Shown piece by piece: positions 34,409 through 44,961 of a stretch of 64,000 nucleotides of DNA; the stretch's first letter is position 1, and the number at the start of each line of letters is the position of its first letter. Source of the DNA: Melastoma dodecandrum. Taxonomy: Eukaryota; Streptophyta; Magnoliopsida; Myrtales; Melastomataceae. A program made the position numbers and the translations under genes. The notes beneath the pieces were generated by a model. It had not been told where the DNA came from, ran no database searches, and was given only the letters and a program-made list of their open reading frames with translations. The stretch lies in NCBI GenBank assembly GCA_029817715.1, contig JARUPY010000321.1:434001-498000 (forward strand). Direction: 5' to 3'.

Positions 34409-35306
34409 GGTCTTCTAGACTAGCACAGTGAAATCTGATCTCCAGTGGCATGGTGGATGTGGATGTGGGAGAAAATCGAACGTCAGCAATACCATAATTG
34501 AATTGACGGTACTGTGGGTGGACGGTCGGACGTCAACAATATCGCAATTGAATCGACGGTACTGAGGGTGAAAGGTATGATGTCAACAATACAAGAATTG
34601 AATCGACGGTACTAAGGGTGGAAAGTTGGAGGTCAACAATACCAGAATTGAATCGACGGTACTGAGGGTGGATGGTCGGACGTTAACAATACCGGAATTG
34701 AATCGACAGTACCGAGGGTGGATGGTCGGACGTCAACAAAAACGGAATTGAATCGACGGTACTGAGGATGGATGTTCGGATGTCAACAATACCGGAATTG
34801 AATCGACGGTATTGAGGATGGAATGGTTCAGGATGCTTTTAAGATAAAAGAAAACATAAAATCTAAGCTTCGAGTTGTGTTTGAGTTGTGTTTTTCCAAA
34901 GAATCTTAAGCTCTTTTATATCGGTTCAGATAACCAAAGACCTGTTCCCAGATTTTCTCCACCTGAAGATCATTTCAAATCATGGGAACGTGGCCCCATA
35001 ACTACATTATCGAAAATCTCGGAGTCAAGATCTTTTCTGGTCTTCGTAGACTCTGACCATTCCGGAAGGTTTTGCTTTCGTACGTAGACTTAGTACTTTT
35101 CCTGGCGGGCTCGCATAACGGTGGGCTTGCAAACACTCTTACTGACCCCTGGACTATGGGCTTCCCGTATAATGGGCCCAAAATTTCTATAATTGTCTTG
35201 GTAGACTTGCTGTGGATCAGCAAATTGGCTTTACGGGTTTATCATAAAATGGGTCTGGATTTATGTGCTTTTCATAATTAGGCCCTAGATTTCTGCCATG
35301 TCAACA
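34409..35306 (-). repeat. 3' LTR of the non-autonomous element
   Basis: Starts TGTTGACATGGCAG at 35306, directly after a polypurine tract. A TATA box (TATAAAAG, minus) lies at 34921-34914. The 50-bp array lies at 34831-34475 and homology to the 5' LTR continues to about 34409 (GTAGATTCTGA-like text). The final U5 end is missing; copia DNA abuts it. Confidence 0.7.
34475..34831. repeat. 50-bp tandem array (left copy)
   Basis: About seven head-to-tail copies of a 50-bp monomer with core GGAATTGAATCGACGGTAC and flanking GGTCGGACGTCAACAATAC. Copies differ by point changes. It lies in the transcribed part of the LTR downstream of the TATA box. The same monomer recurs at 37227. Confidence 0.95.
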
Positions 35307-35321
35307 TAGGCCCCCCTCTTA
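35307..35321 (-). promoter_or_regulatory. Polypurine tract
   Basis: The minus strand reads AAGAGGGGGGCCTA immediately before the TGTTGACATGG start of the 3' LTR. This is the expected plus-strand DNA primer of an LTR retroelement. Confidence 0.75.
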
Positions 35322-35660
35322 GGGTGAGACGATCTTAGCTGAGAGTCTTACCCAGCATTGTGAAGTGGTTTGAATTACGGACAAAGTAGCATAAAAGGAA
35401 TGAAAAACATTGGAGATTCGTGACCTAACACCAAATGGCGTGATCTCATGGTATGTGCCAAACTCTATATCCTCGTACAGGTTGGAATTCCATGTCAAGG
35501 TAGGCGATTTTGTTGAGGGTGTTAGCCCATGGTATTCACCAGTGTGGCGGGAATTGAAAATCCTTGTCTAGCTAGGCGAGACGCTTTCGATTTAAACGTG
35601 TGTCACCCTGCAAACCGCCCAGATCAAAGGGCAAGTGGCACCATGATAACGGGTTGGCTA

Positions 35661-36640
35661 CTATGATTTCTCTAGGCTCCAATGGTTCATGCTCGGGATG
35701 TTCAAGTCATTCTCTACGATCTTAGCCTCTGTTTGGAAAGTATGAAACATATGAATTGCAATTTCATTCTTTAATGGTTGGGCGTCGATTACGGGCGCAA
35801 AATTTGGCATGATTTGTTCTACCACTTGTACCCCAACATCTTTGAGGGTTGACGGACCAAACTGCTTCACTCTATCAACCTTTGGTGACGAGTTTGTTAT
35901 GGGAACATATTCCTTGATTAGAGGTTTTACTTTGAGAGTATATTCCTGTACAGGAGGTTTTGCTTTGAAAAGATCACTCTTAACAAAAGGTTTTTCTTGA
36001 CGGGCACAATCGTCGATAAAATATTTTACTCTGGGGACATCTACCTCAACAAGAGATTTTGTTATGGGCACGTACTCCTCGACATGGGATTTTGTTACGA
36101 ACAAATACTCATCTACGGGAGGTTTGGTTCTGTTGACATACTCCTCTACGGGAGTATTTGCCCTGGAGACATACTCCTCTACGGAAGGTTTGGTTCTGTT
36201 GACATACTCCTCTACGGGAGTATTTGTCCTGGAGACATACTCCTCTACGGGAGATTTTATTTTGGAGGCATACTCCTCTACGGTAAGTTCGGGAGTGGGG
36301 ACATACTCATCGAGAGGCTTCGTATAGAAACTCTCTCTTCGTCGATATGAATGAGCATTGTTGGAGTAATTATTCGCATACCCATTTACTTTGCAGTCCT
36401 CATCTATGAAGCTTTCTACTTGTGTCCGGACGTTTTTAATACCAAAAGAGATGGGCTGCCGGACTGTATTGGCTCTAGGAGTATACTCGCCGACGAAAAA
36501 GCTCTAAGCCAATGATGGGAAGCATAATTTGAGTATTGATCTTCGTCCCAGTCTTCTTCGTCGTCTTCGTAGACTTGATTCGAACCGATCATTCGTGTAC
36601 ACTCGTCGCGAACCATTCTCAGTTTATGTATTCGGGGCAT
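35661..36640 (-). pseudogene. ORF of degenerate 11-residue repeats
   Basis: Not a known family to me. The start at 36640 (MPRIHKLRMVRDECTRMIGS) leads into an acidic stretch (DDEEDWDEDQ). After a frameshift between about 36500 and 36360, a long open frame runs to a stop at 35661. From about 36325 to 35880 it consists of about 13-15 repeats of 11 residues, 33 bp each. The consensus is T-K-P-x-V-E-E-Y-V-x-R: TKPSVEEYVSR, ANTPVEEYVNR, TKPPVDEYLFV. Copies become more divergent toward the C-terminus (AKPPVQEYTLK, VKPLIKEYVPI). It is the only coding in the element. It may be a modified gag or a captured host segment; the sequence does not decide. The charged repeats suggest an extended or coiled protein. 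Confidence 0.65.
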
Positions 36641-36923
36641 GGACTTTTGAAGAGATACATGTCTTTTCTATAAACTATATCTGGTACAATTTGTTTCACT
36701 AATGAGTTCACTATATAGACAGAGTCGTCAACAAGGGGTCTCACGTAGGAAATTTCTCTATGGGGCTGTTCTAGTCTATTGGGACCGGCGGCCGAGAGGA
36801 AAAAGGTCTAATGGGAGACACACTCTCTTCGGGGAGTTCGTACATATCCGTATCACCTTGATTGGTGTTTCCCCATATGTAGTTTCTAGCATTCCTTGCC
36901 ATTTTAAATGGTCAATTGCTTCG

Positions 36924-36941
36924 CTCCCACTATGGTCGCCA
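36924..36941 (-). promoter_or_regulatory. tRNA primer-binding site of the non-autonomous element
   Basis: The minus strand reads TGGCGACCATAGTGGGAG seven bases inside the LTR end at 36948. This is a better preserved version of the site at 14184-14201. Intact TGGCGAC-type sites are typical of Tat/Ogre-like elements. Confidence 0.7.
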
Positions 36942-36947
36942 AAGACG

Positions 36948-37547
36948 TATTCGCATAAGAAACGGAGCACGTCGGAAATATTTAGCACAAACACTCACAG
37001 GAGATCGGATGTGGTCGCCAGTAAAAAAAATGCAAATGATTATATCAACAAATAATGGCAAACGATGTCTTACAATCAAATGGAAAATCTTACAGCCATG
37101 AAAACATAAAAGGAATGAAAAAACGGATGGTGGAGACACTGTAGACTTGCTGCTGACGCCGTAGACTTACGGACTGGTATGGTAGAATCTGATTCCGGTG
37201 ATGTGGTGGTATGGATGTGGGTGAAAATCGGACGTCAACAATACCGGAATTGAATCGACGGTACTGAGGGTGGAAGGTGGGACGTCAACAATACCGGAAT
37301 TGAATCGACGGTACTGAGGGTGGAAGGTCGGACGTCAATAATACTGGAATTGAATCGACGGTACTGAGGATGGAAGGTCGGCCGTCAACAATACCAGAAT
37401 TGAATCGACGGTACTGAGGGTGGATGGTCGGACGTCAACAATACCGAAATTGAATTGACGGTACTTAGGGTGGATGGTCGGACGTCAACAATACCGGAAT
37501 TAAATCGACGGTTCTGCGGGTGGATGGTCGGACGTCAACCAAACCAG
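36948..37547 (-). repeat. 5' LTR (partial) with 50-bp array
   Basis: U5 reads GTGCTAAATATTTCCGACG then CTCCGTTTCTTATGCGAATA. This matches the 3' end of the LTR at 57031-57076. The 50-bp array occupies about 37227-37540 (six copies). The LTR's U3 and TATA region is missing because chromovirus RT coding starts at about 37553. Confidence 0.7.
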
Positions 37548-37552
37548 ACGTT

Positions 37553-38275
37553 TTCTTATACATCGACTCGATGATATGTTGGGTGAATTGCATGTAGCGT
37601 AGGTGTTTTCGAAAGTGGATTTACGAAATGGCTACAACCAGATTCGAATGAAAAAGGCGACAAATAGAAGACAACTTTAAAGACTAAGTATGGGTTGTAC
37701 GAATGGTTGGTAATTCCCTTTGATTTGTCAAACTCACCCAGCACGTTCATACGACTCATGAACCATATCTTGTGACCTTTCATGTGGAAGTTTGTGGTCG
37801 TCTACTTAGACGACATCCTCAACTACAGTTGAAACAACGAGGAACATGTCGACCATTTGAGGGTTGTGTTCCTCACACTTCGGGGGGAGAAGCAGTATCG
37901 AAATCTTAAGAAGTATGAGTTCTTTCAGCCGAAGGTAATATTTCTTGGTTTTGTAGTATCTGCTGAAGGAATCAAGGTCGACGAAAGCAAGATCGAAGCT
38001 ATTAAGGAGTGGTCGACGCTAAAGAATTTCCACGACGTTCGTAGCTTCCATGGCTTAGCGTCATTCTATAGGACATTCATTCGAGGTTTCAGCTCGATCG
38101 CAGCCTCACTCACCAAATGCTTGAAGGGAGATAAGTTCGAGTGGACTCTGCACGAGCTAGTTTCGAGTGACTGAAAGAGTGTCTAAGCAAAGCACCCGTT
38201 CTTGCCTTACCTGACTTTGCGAAGATGTTCGAAATCGAAAGTGATGCATCTACAGTTAGCTCGCTTCTAGCGTAA
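37553..38275 (+). pseudogene. Chromovirus (gypsy) reverse transcriptase fragment
   Basis: Reads [46 protein letters not shown] (active site YLDD) and [11 protein letters not shown]. Then come [20 protein letters not shown] and [19 protein letters not shown], with LSKAPVLALPDFAKMFEIES at the RNase H lead. These fit Reina/Galadriel-like chromoviruses better than Tat. The fragment has stops and is cut at both ends; its left edge meets the 50-bp array directly. Confidence 0.82.
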
Positions 38276-38473
38276 GTCTATATGACGACCCATTACAATG
38301 CCTTGGACAACAACCTATAATCATGTCTACCTTGGCGGATCCAAGGGAGTACATCGAAACATAGTCGACGTGATGAAATCGATGTTTGATTGACGATTTC
38401 CAATAATTGATTTTATATTCGGCCCAACGCAAAAAGTAGATTAGAAAATCAGGGTAGTAGCTAGACACTAAGT

Positions 38474-38935
38474 TATCCTCGATGATGTCTTATATCGAAA
38501 AATTTGTTACCTAGTATTATTATGGTGCATAGATGTGGACGAAGTAGCCATGCTCAAGACCTATTGTGGGTTATGTGGGATTCACCAGTCAGGGATTAAA
38601 AGTGTTAAGTTATTAAGAGGCACGATTTATTTTGGCACTTCATGATGAGAAACAACATTGAAATGGCTAAAAAATGTCAAGAGTGTCAAAAGACATGGAT
38701 CAACAACAAAGGCCCCTGTGATGAATTACAAACATTAGTGATGTGGCCTTTTCAAGCATGGGCAATGGATATAGTAGGAGAAATTCGCCCTTCCTCGTGC
38801 ATGGGAGACGCTTTAGTCCTAGTAGCTACTGGTTATTTTATCATGTGGGTCGGAGTAAAGCATACAAAACAATCACCCAGGAAAGCTTTGTCCTCCAAAG
38901 TAACAATCACGGGGCATTCTGGAAAGTAGCAATTG
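38474..38935 (+). pseudogene. Tat integrase fragment (zinc-binding and core start)
   Basis: Reads LDDVLYRKICYLVLLWCIDV, GLCGIHQSGIK, IEMAKKCQECQKTW, VMWPFQAWAMDIVGEIRPSS and LVLVATGYFIMWV. This equals the HHCC region and first catalytic Asp segment of the Tat integrase at 51.7-52.2 kb. It stops at about 38935, where aORF-like coding starts on the opposite strand. Confidence 0.78.
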
Positions 38936-39030
38936 AGAATGTGATTCCAAAAAGCCAATAAAGATGCACAAATCCTAGGGTTGCATCGCATCTCTATTGT
39001 GGAAAGACGAATGAGATCATAGATTCCCAA
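38936..39030 (-). pseudogene. Tat aORF fragment
   Basis: The minus strand reads LSTIEMRCNPRICASLLAFW then NHILN. The aORF at 55.75 kb has QLSIATKKCDPWVCASLLPF then WNDSLN. Its place, just past a Tat integrase and on the antisense strand, fits the layout of the complete element, with a deletion of the integrase end. Confidence 0.55.
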
Positions 39031-40001
39031 TGTATGCCACTTTCGCCCCGGTTTTCATTTTCATACCAAAGCCACGACTCAAACACTAACTTGCTACCGA
39101 TGATCGAGAAACATATCAGATTCATGTCGTTATCCCAGTGATTAGGATCCATAAAATCGACCCTACAAATGGGGATTGATCCTCCATCATCTGATAATCG
39201 AAAGGTACCTCTTCGACAAATGCTATAGGAGAAAGCGTGAGACCAAGGGTTACTCTCCTCCCAATCATGGTGCTAGACCCTATGTCATGCACCAAGCTCA
39301 GGATGTCATGGTTGGTGTATTCGTAAAACCGGCGAACTTGTGGTTATCCTTTCTGATGGGCTTCATTAACAAGGAAAGCATTTGTGGGGCATGGATGCAA
39401 ACGAGTTTGAAGGAATTTTCATTGGAGTTGGGGAAAAACAGGAATTTGAAAAGATGTGCATGACGTTTTGTTTGTCTTCCTTTAAAAGAGGGACCACATG
39501 TTAACACGTCAACACAATTTTATGCCCATTCGAACTTTGCTCATGGGAGTATGAAATTGGGCTTAAAATAAAAAGATTATTGGGTCGCCTAGATTATGTT
39601 ATCTCTAGTACTCGAAGAGAATCCAAGTCGAGCGAAGCAAAATAATCGAGAAGATGAGACCACCTGGAAATAAAACCAGCAGATCGAGAGCCCTCACGTT
39701 GGCACATTTGCGTATAACAAAATACTGCCTATACCAGAAAGTTGAGCAAAATCGATCGAAGAGACAAGGATATCCAAGCTACTCGATGTATTCAAGTAGC
39801 TTGAAGACACGAGCTAGTTGAGGACACAAACCGTTCGAGGTCACAGGCTGATCAAGAATCCAAGCTTATCGAAGCCAGATGAAGAGACACGATCTAGAAT
39901 GCACACCATTATAACAACCTTGATAATTAATGATTTGATGGTTACTGTGGTCATGTCCTTAAATGTATAATGTAATAGTTATGAGTACTTTAACATTATT
40001 A
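39031..40001. other. Unassigned decayed repeat DNA
   Basis: No supported gene. Several frames are open for 60-95 codons but have no domain. Repeated GATCGA-, TCGAAG- and GAGACAC-like words near 39620-39900 may belong to an old LTR. Confidence 0.4.
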
Positions 40002-40868
40002 GTATTGGGAAAACTTCTTCAAGAACTAATGGGAAAGCTTCAAATCCGAATGATACGAGCGAATACGATCTACACAAACAAGGGTAGTAAAGATTTTCAT
40101 CGCACAACACCCTCTTTAAGGAATTATTCGCCGCCACTATGAAGTTGCAGCCGGGAAGTAACACGGATATCCCTCCAGGAGTAATGAAGATCACTAACAC
40201 GTCGATTATGTAAAACCAAGTGTTCCAGCACTAAATCTCAACAGGAAGATGGTGTTTAGAAACTTTAGTGTTTGGGATCTCAAAAATTAATCTTGCTTCC
40301 CACAATCTTAAATAAACATGTTGACATAAGGAGGTTACACGTCGTTTCATGAAGATTCATGTTTAACCAATGGGACAAGTTTCTTCATGATGTTGCTACT
40401 CTTCAAAATAAAGAGTCATAGTTGTTTGCAGAAATGTAATAACTTCAAACACAAAAGGTTGTGTTCCCTCAATGATAATTGTCTTCAATTCCTAGTAATT
40501 ATCTTTGGTTATTTGCCATGAACATACACAACCATTCAAATAAGACTTCGTTCATTCAACAATGTGATATTCACACTAACCGTGCTATTTTCAATGGGTT
40601 CGTTAATTGGTCTAGCCATACTAAATTCTTGTGTGGCCACAATAAAGTTTTCATGAATACAATGACACTCTGATGTAGTCACAACAATGGTTCTGTACAC
40701 GCCTTTTACTCTCGTGTGGCCACACCAAATGCCTCTATGCACGATTGACACCTCCGTGTGGCCAAACCAAATGCTTCTATACGCGATTGATACCTCCGTG
40801 TGGCCACACAAAAATCTAGTTGCGCCATACCAATCATTTTATTCACCATTGACAATAAATATCCAACA
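40002..40868 (-). repeat. 3' LTR of the copia element
   Basis: The minus strand starts TGTTGGATATTT at 40868, preceded by TAGGGAA, a short purine tract. It ends ...CCCAATA at 40002. Blocks at 40010-40300 match 46460-46760. It contains a 42-bp tandem repeat. Bases 40869-41400 between this LTR and the RT end show no gene. Confidence 0.55.
40631..40815. repeat. 42-bp tandem repeat in copia U3
   Basis: GTGTGGCCACA-type motifs recur every 42 bp (about 40631, 40673, 40714, 40756 and 40798). The last three copies are the most alike (CGTGTGGCCACACCAAATGC and variants). It lies upstream of the LTR's transcribed part, where tandem repeats often act as enhancers. Confidence 0.85.
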
Positions 40869-41787
40869 TTCCCTAACTTAGATCATAATGTTGAGGATAG
40901 CATCTAAACTCGACAACACTCACAAACAAGATGATATCATTTTAGATTAAACTACCAATTAGTACAAACATCTAAAAAAACCTAACGAATATTATAGGTG
41001 TCCTCAAATTAAACCTCAATCTCATCTGCTTATATCGGAGACATCGCACATGGAGCATCATCCCAGATCATAAAGAAATTCCAATACACAACACGTTTCT
41101 AGCCATGTGCTTTTTCCTAGTTTCATGAACATTACAAAGTGAAAAACCCAAAACACTTTTTCTCAAGGAGACACCACCTCGAATGTTCATATATGCATGA
41201 TTCCCTTTCTTCCTGCCTCTACTGTAATAGGCAGCGAAATCGAATCTCGTTAAGAGTATATACTCATCCTTTTTTTCCAAATGGTATGCACTACAATCCA
41301 GAATGGAGATGACCCAAGATGTCAGACTAATGTCTCTAGTCACGTATCGATGACTTGTTATCACCTATTAAACCTCTAGGATAGTGGTATAACTAAGTAG
41401 AGGTTTGGTTCCATCTTCGGCGACTCAATATTCATTTTAACCGCATTACTTGAGAAGTCGAATTAACAAGGTCTCTACTTGGGCCTTTTGTCAACGAATC
41501 TGCTAGATTTTGACATGACTTCACATATGTGGTGGTTATTATGCCGTCATCCAATAGTTGCCTAATATACGAGTGTCCCAAACTAATGTGTCTAGATTTC
41601 CATTATATATCTTACTCAATGCTCTAGACATCGTCACTTCACTATCACAATGAAAAGAGATGGTTGAAACTTGTTGTGGCCACGACACTATTTCTCATAA
41701 CAAATTTCTTAGTAGTCATTCTGTCTTTTTGCCTGTGGAAGCCAAGGCAACAAACTCCGACTCTATTGTGGAGTGAGTTATACAACT

Positions 41788-43032
41788 TTATTTCTTTAAC
41801 GTCCACGAAACTGTGCCACCTCCTAGTGTAAACACATATCCAGAGGTTGACTTATCGTCACATATTCTAGTATTCCAACTAGCATCCGAGTATCCTCCTA
41901 AAATCACCGAATATCCTTCATAATGTAATCTCATGTCTTTTATCCTCTTAAGATATCCAAATATTCTCCCTATTACCTTCCAATGTGAGGCTCCAGGATT
42001 ACTCATGCATCTTGATAGTTTGCAAACCCCAAATGATATATCTGGTCTCGTACAATACATTAGACTTTCAATTGCTCTTACGTATGTTAATTGTTCAATG
42101 GCCCTACCGGAGTTACTTTCGAGTTTAACCGAGGCATCATTAGGGTTGTTCACTTCCTTGAAGTTTAGATAACTAAACTTCGAGATGATTTTATCAATAT
42201 AGTGGGCTTGACTAAGAGAATAAATCCCACTAATTTTGTGAACATTGATTCCAAGAATCGTATCCACCTCATTCAAATTTTTTATTTTGAAACTCGAAGT
42301 AAGATACATTTTGGTCATTTCTATGCCCTTCATATTAGTCCCAACGATCAACATATCATCGACATAAAGGCGTATAATCACTCTGTATTTATTCATGAAC
42401 TTTGAGTAAATACACTTATCTGCATTATTGTGCGTACAACCATTACTCAATAATACACTATCGAACTTTCCATGGCATTGTTTCGGCGCTTGGTTTCAGC
42501 CATATAAAGACTTTACAAGCGAGCAAACTTTCTTTTCATTTCTAGGGAGTACGAATCCTTTAGGTTGTTCCATATACACCTATTCCTCTAAATCTCCATT
42601 TAGAAAAGTGGTCTCAATATCCATTTGATGGACATGTTACTTATAAGTTGATGCAAGTGCTAATAGCACTCTAATGGATGTTATTCATGCTACCGGAGCA
42701 TATGTGTCGAAATAATCGACACCCTCATTTTGTTTGATACCTTTTGCAACTAATCTTGCCTTAAAGGTTTGTATTGACCGATCAACATTGTATTTTTTTT
42801 TCTTAAATACCCATTTATTCCCTATAACATTGGAATCAGGCGGCAAATCTACAAGAACCCAAATGTTGCTATACAATAATGAATCCATCTCTTCATTTAT
42901 TGCCTCCTTCCAAAATGACAAATCTCTTGATGACATTGCTTCCATATACGTCTTTGAATCATCCTCATCATTACATATCATGGGTTCTTTATTTAGGACT
43001 TTCATCATACTTCCTTCTACAAGAAAAAACAT
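41788..43032 (-). pseudogene. Copia reverse transcriptase and RNase H
   Basis: The N-terminal part (43032-42685) reads FWKEAINEEMDSLLYSNIWV, NVIGNKWVFKKK, FKARLVAKGIKQNEGVDYFD and TYAPVA. After a frame-broken gap, 42450-41788 reads IIRLYVDDMLIVGTNMKGI (intact YVDD active site), LGINVHKISGIYSLSQ, then RNase H lead SLMYCTRPDISFGVCKLSR, GYSDASWNT and STSGYVFTLGGGTVSW. The longest open frame is 220 codons. Motifs match Tork/TNT1-type copia elements. Confidence 0.9.
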
Positions 43033-43069
43033 AAACTTCAGGTCGAACCGTTTTTCTATCTGGGATCTC

Positions 43070-43745
43070 TAACTTTTTCTCGGTTCAAGAGGAACTTCGA
43101 CCTCTTTCCTTTTCTTATTTATCAAGCCCCCTTGGCTACTTTCGCATGCTTCATTTTCTGTTGATTCTTATACAAATTTGTTTTCCATAAACGCAACTTC
43201 TCTTGATTCGACAATTACATTCGTATCCAAATCCAAAAGACGATGTACTTTTGAATTTTCTGTACATCCAAAAAACACACTTTTAAGTGCTCTTTCTCTG
43301 AGTTTAACTCGTTTTAGATCCGATACTCTATAAAATGCCAAATAACCCCAAACCTTAAGGTAACTTAAGTTCGGAATCCGTCCTTTCCATATCTTGTATG
43401 GAGACTTCTTAGTCCTTTTTGATGGAACTCTATTGTGGATATGACATGCAGTTAGAAGTGCTTCACCTCATAAATTCATTGCTAGCCTCGCATTTAATTA
43501 AATAGCATTAACCATGTCAACCAATGTCTAGTTCTTTCTCTCCACCAAACCATTTTGTTGTGGTGTATATGGCAAACTTGATGGGATTATAATTCCATTT
43601 TCTTCGCAAAATAAAGAAAATTCTAAAGAGAAATATTCTCCTCCTCGATCGCTCCTTAGAGCCTTAATCTTTCTTCCTAGTTGAATATCAACTAAGGCTT
43701 TGAATACCTTGAATTTGTCAATCAGAAGATTAGAGTGTGGCTTGG
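43070..43745 (-). pseudogene. Copia integrase, C-terminal half
   Basis: Reads KALRSDRGGEYFS (second catalytic Asp), SLPYTPQQNGLVERKN (catalytic Glu), then ALLTACHIHNRVPSKRTKKS and NLSYLKVWGYLAFYRV. The first catalytic Asp region is missing because the element is interrupted at about 43745. Several stops occur. Confidence 0.82.
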
Positions 43746-43861
43746 TACCTTTGAAACTGCTGAAGAAGCGGCACGGGCCATATCCCTAGGGAAGACAATT
43801 CATAGCGAATGAATTGGCACAACATGCCTCCGGTTTGAAAGTAAACAACATGAATATGTTT

Positions 43862-44961
43862 CTAACGGAGTCCTACGTGGTAGTGACATGGCAGTTAACG
43901 CCGTTAACTCCACTTTTATTCTATTTTTTTTCCATAATAAATTATCAAATATATCCTAAACTTTGACATTATTTTCCAATTTAGCCGAACATTTGAAAAA
44001 TGTCATCTTACATCCCGAATTTGAGCCGTTATATTCAACATATTCTTTGTTAGCGGTCGACGCTAATGGAGTCATACGTGAATTTTTTTTTTTTTTGATA
44101 TCAGCGGGGTTCGTGGTGGACTTACTTTTTGCGAGCCCTCTCACGAGGTTCGGAGGCTCTTTTACAAGCCTGCGAACCTCAGGCCCGGCCCCTCCACATC
44201 CCCCCTGGGCCCGACTTGAGGCCTGCTCCCCTGTTGGTCCAATTTCAGTTGAGGCCCAAAGGCCCAGCAGGTGGGCGGCTCCTGGGCTTTATTAGCCATC
44301 ACCTAGGAGACCAACCTTAATTTTCCAAGTGGAGTGTGCGTGATGAGGTTCGAACCAGGGATCATGACAAGGTTCCAAACACCCACCACCCACCTTACGC
44401 CACTTGGGTGTCCTCGCAAGGACAGTCTTACGTGAAGTTGATACATGAATTAACGCTTTCAGCACCACGTTTAATCTATTTTTTCTCAAATTTAGCCATA
44501 AGTCCCGAATTAAAGCTCCAAATATATTTTAATCTCACTCTTAACGAATATTTTAATCATACTTCCGACCAATCCTACAGTGTTACCCGCCACAATCTCA
44601 CCCCGGACCTTAATCCCCAACCACTATCCCACCCTAACCCTCGACTACCAACCCCAAAAAGTTTACAGCACAAATGTCAAATGTAAGATGATATTTTTCA
44701 AATGTTAGGCTAAATTGGAAAAACATATCAAAGTTTAGGATATATTTGATAATTTATTATCAAGAAAAATAGATTAAACTTCGAGTTGACAGAGTTAACT
44801 GCCATGTCAGCACCACATAGGACTCCGTTAGCGGGGACGGCTAACGGATGATATAATTGAGATAACGATCCAACGTTGGGTTGTAAGAAGGTATTTTTCA
44901 AATGTTAGGCTAAACAGGAAAAAAACGCGTCAATGTTTAGGATATATTTGAATATTTGGCC
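43862..44961. mobile_element. TIR element copy A (non-autonomous, MULE-like), left-truncated
   Basis: The left arm (43862-44080) and right arm (44680-44961) are inverted copies of each other. They share TATATCCTAAACTTTGACAT-type text, AGCCTAACATTTGAAAAATA and CTAACGGAGTCCTACGTG. The right arm ends in GGCC at 44961. The middle (44480-44660) matches copy B at 59390-59570. The left arm lacks its outer end. A SINE sits inside. No transposase is encoded. Confidence 0.8.
44070..44435 (-). mobile_element. tRNA-derived SINE with target-site duplications
   Basis: A 342-bp insert (44082-44423) is flanked by 12-bp direct repeats AGTCATACGTGA (44070-44081) and AGTCTTACGTGA (44424-44435). On the minus strand it starts with an A-box-like TGGCGTAAGGTGG (about 44404-44392) and a B box GGTTCGAACC (44356-44347), and ends in an A14 tract. 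Such structure defines a pol III-transcribed SINE. Copy B of the host element has the uninterrupted site (GGAGTCTTGCGTGATGTTGA, about 59329-59348). The body is GC-rich, unlike its host. Confidence 0.85.

Larger units (their letters stand above)
34409..37547 (-). mobile_element. Non-autonomous Tat-related LTR element with repeat-protein ORF
   Basis: Minus-strand element of about 3.1 kb. Its partial 5' LTR (37547-36948) is cut on its outer side by chromovirus DNA. A primer site (36941-36924) follows, then about 1.6 kb of internal DNA with one ORF of 11-residue repeats, a polypurine tract (35321-35307) and a 3' LTR (35306-34409). No protease, RT or integrase is present. Both LTRs hold an array of the same 50-bp monomer. 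LTR start (TGTTGACATGG), primer site and U5 resemble the Tat elements nearby, so Tat proteins presumably moved it. Confidence 0.75.

Noticed and set aside
35997..36350. Plus-strand ORF with GDILLYG-type repeats
   Set aside because: It is the opposite strand of the 33-bp coding array; the minus frame is longer, continuous with flanking coding and in element orientation.
34475..37540. Regularly spaced repeats resembling a CRISPR array
   Set aside because: The 50-bp units abut directly with no unique spacers and lie in plant LTRs, so they are a tandem minisatellite.
44347..44356. tRNA gene, suggested by the B box GGTTCGAACC
   Set aside because: No cloverleaf can be drawn; A-tail and target duplications show a SINE.
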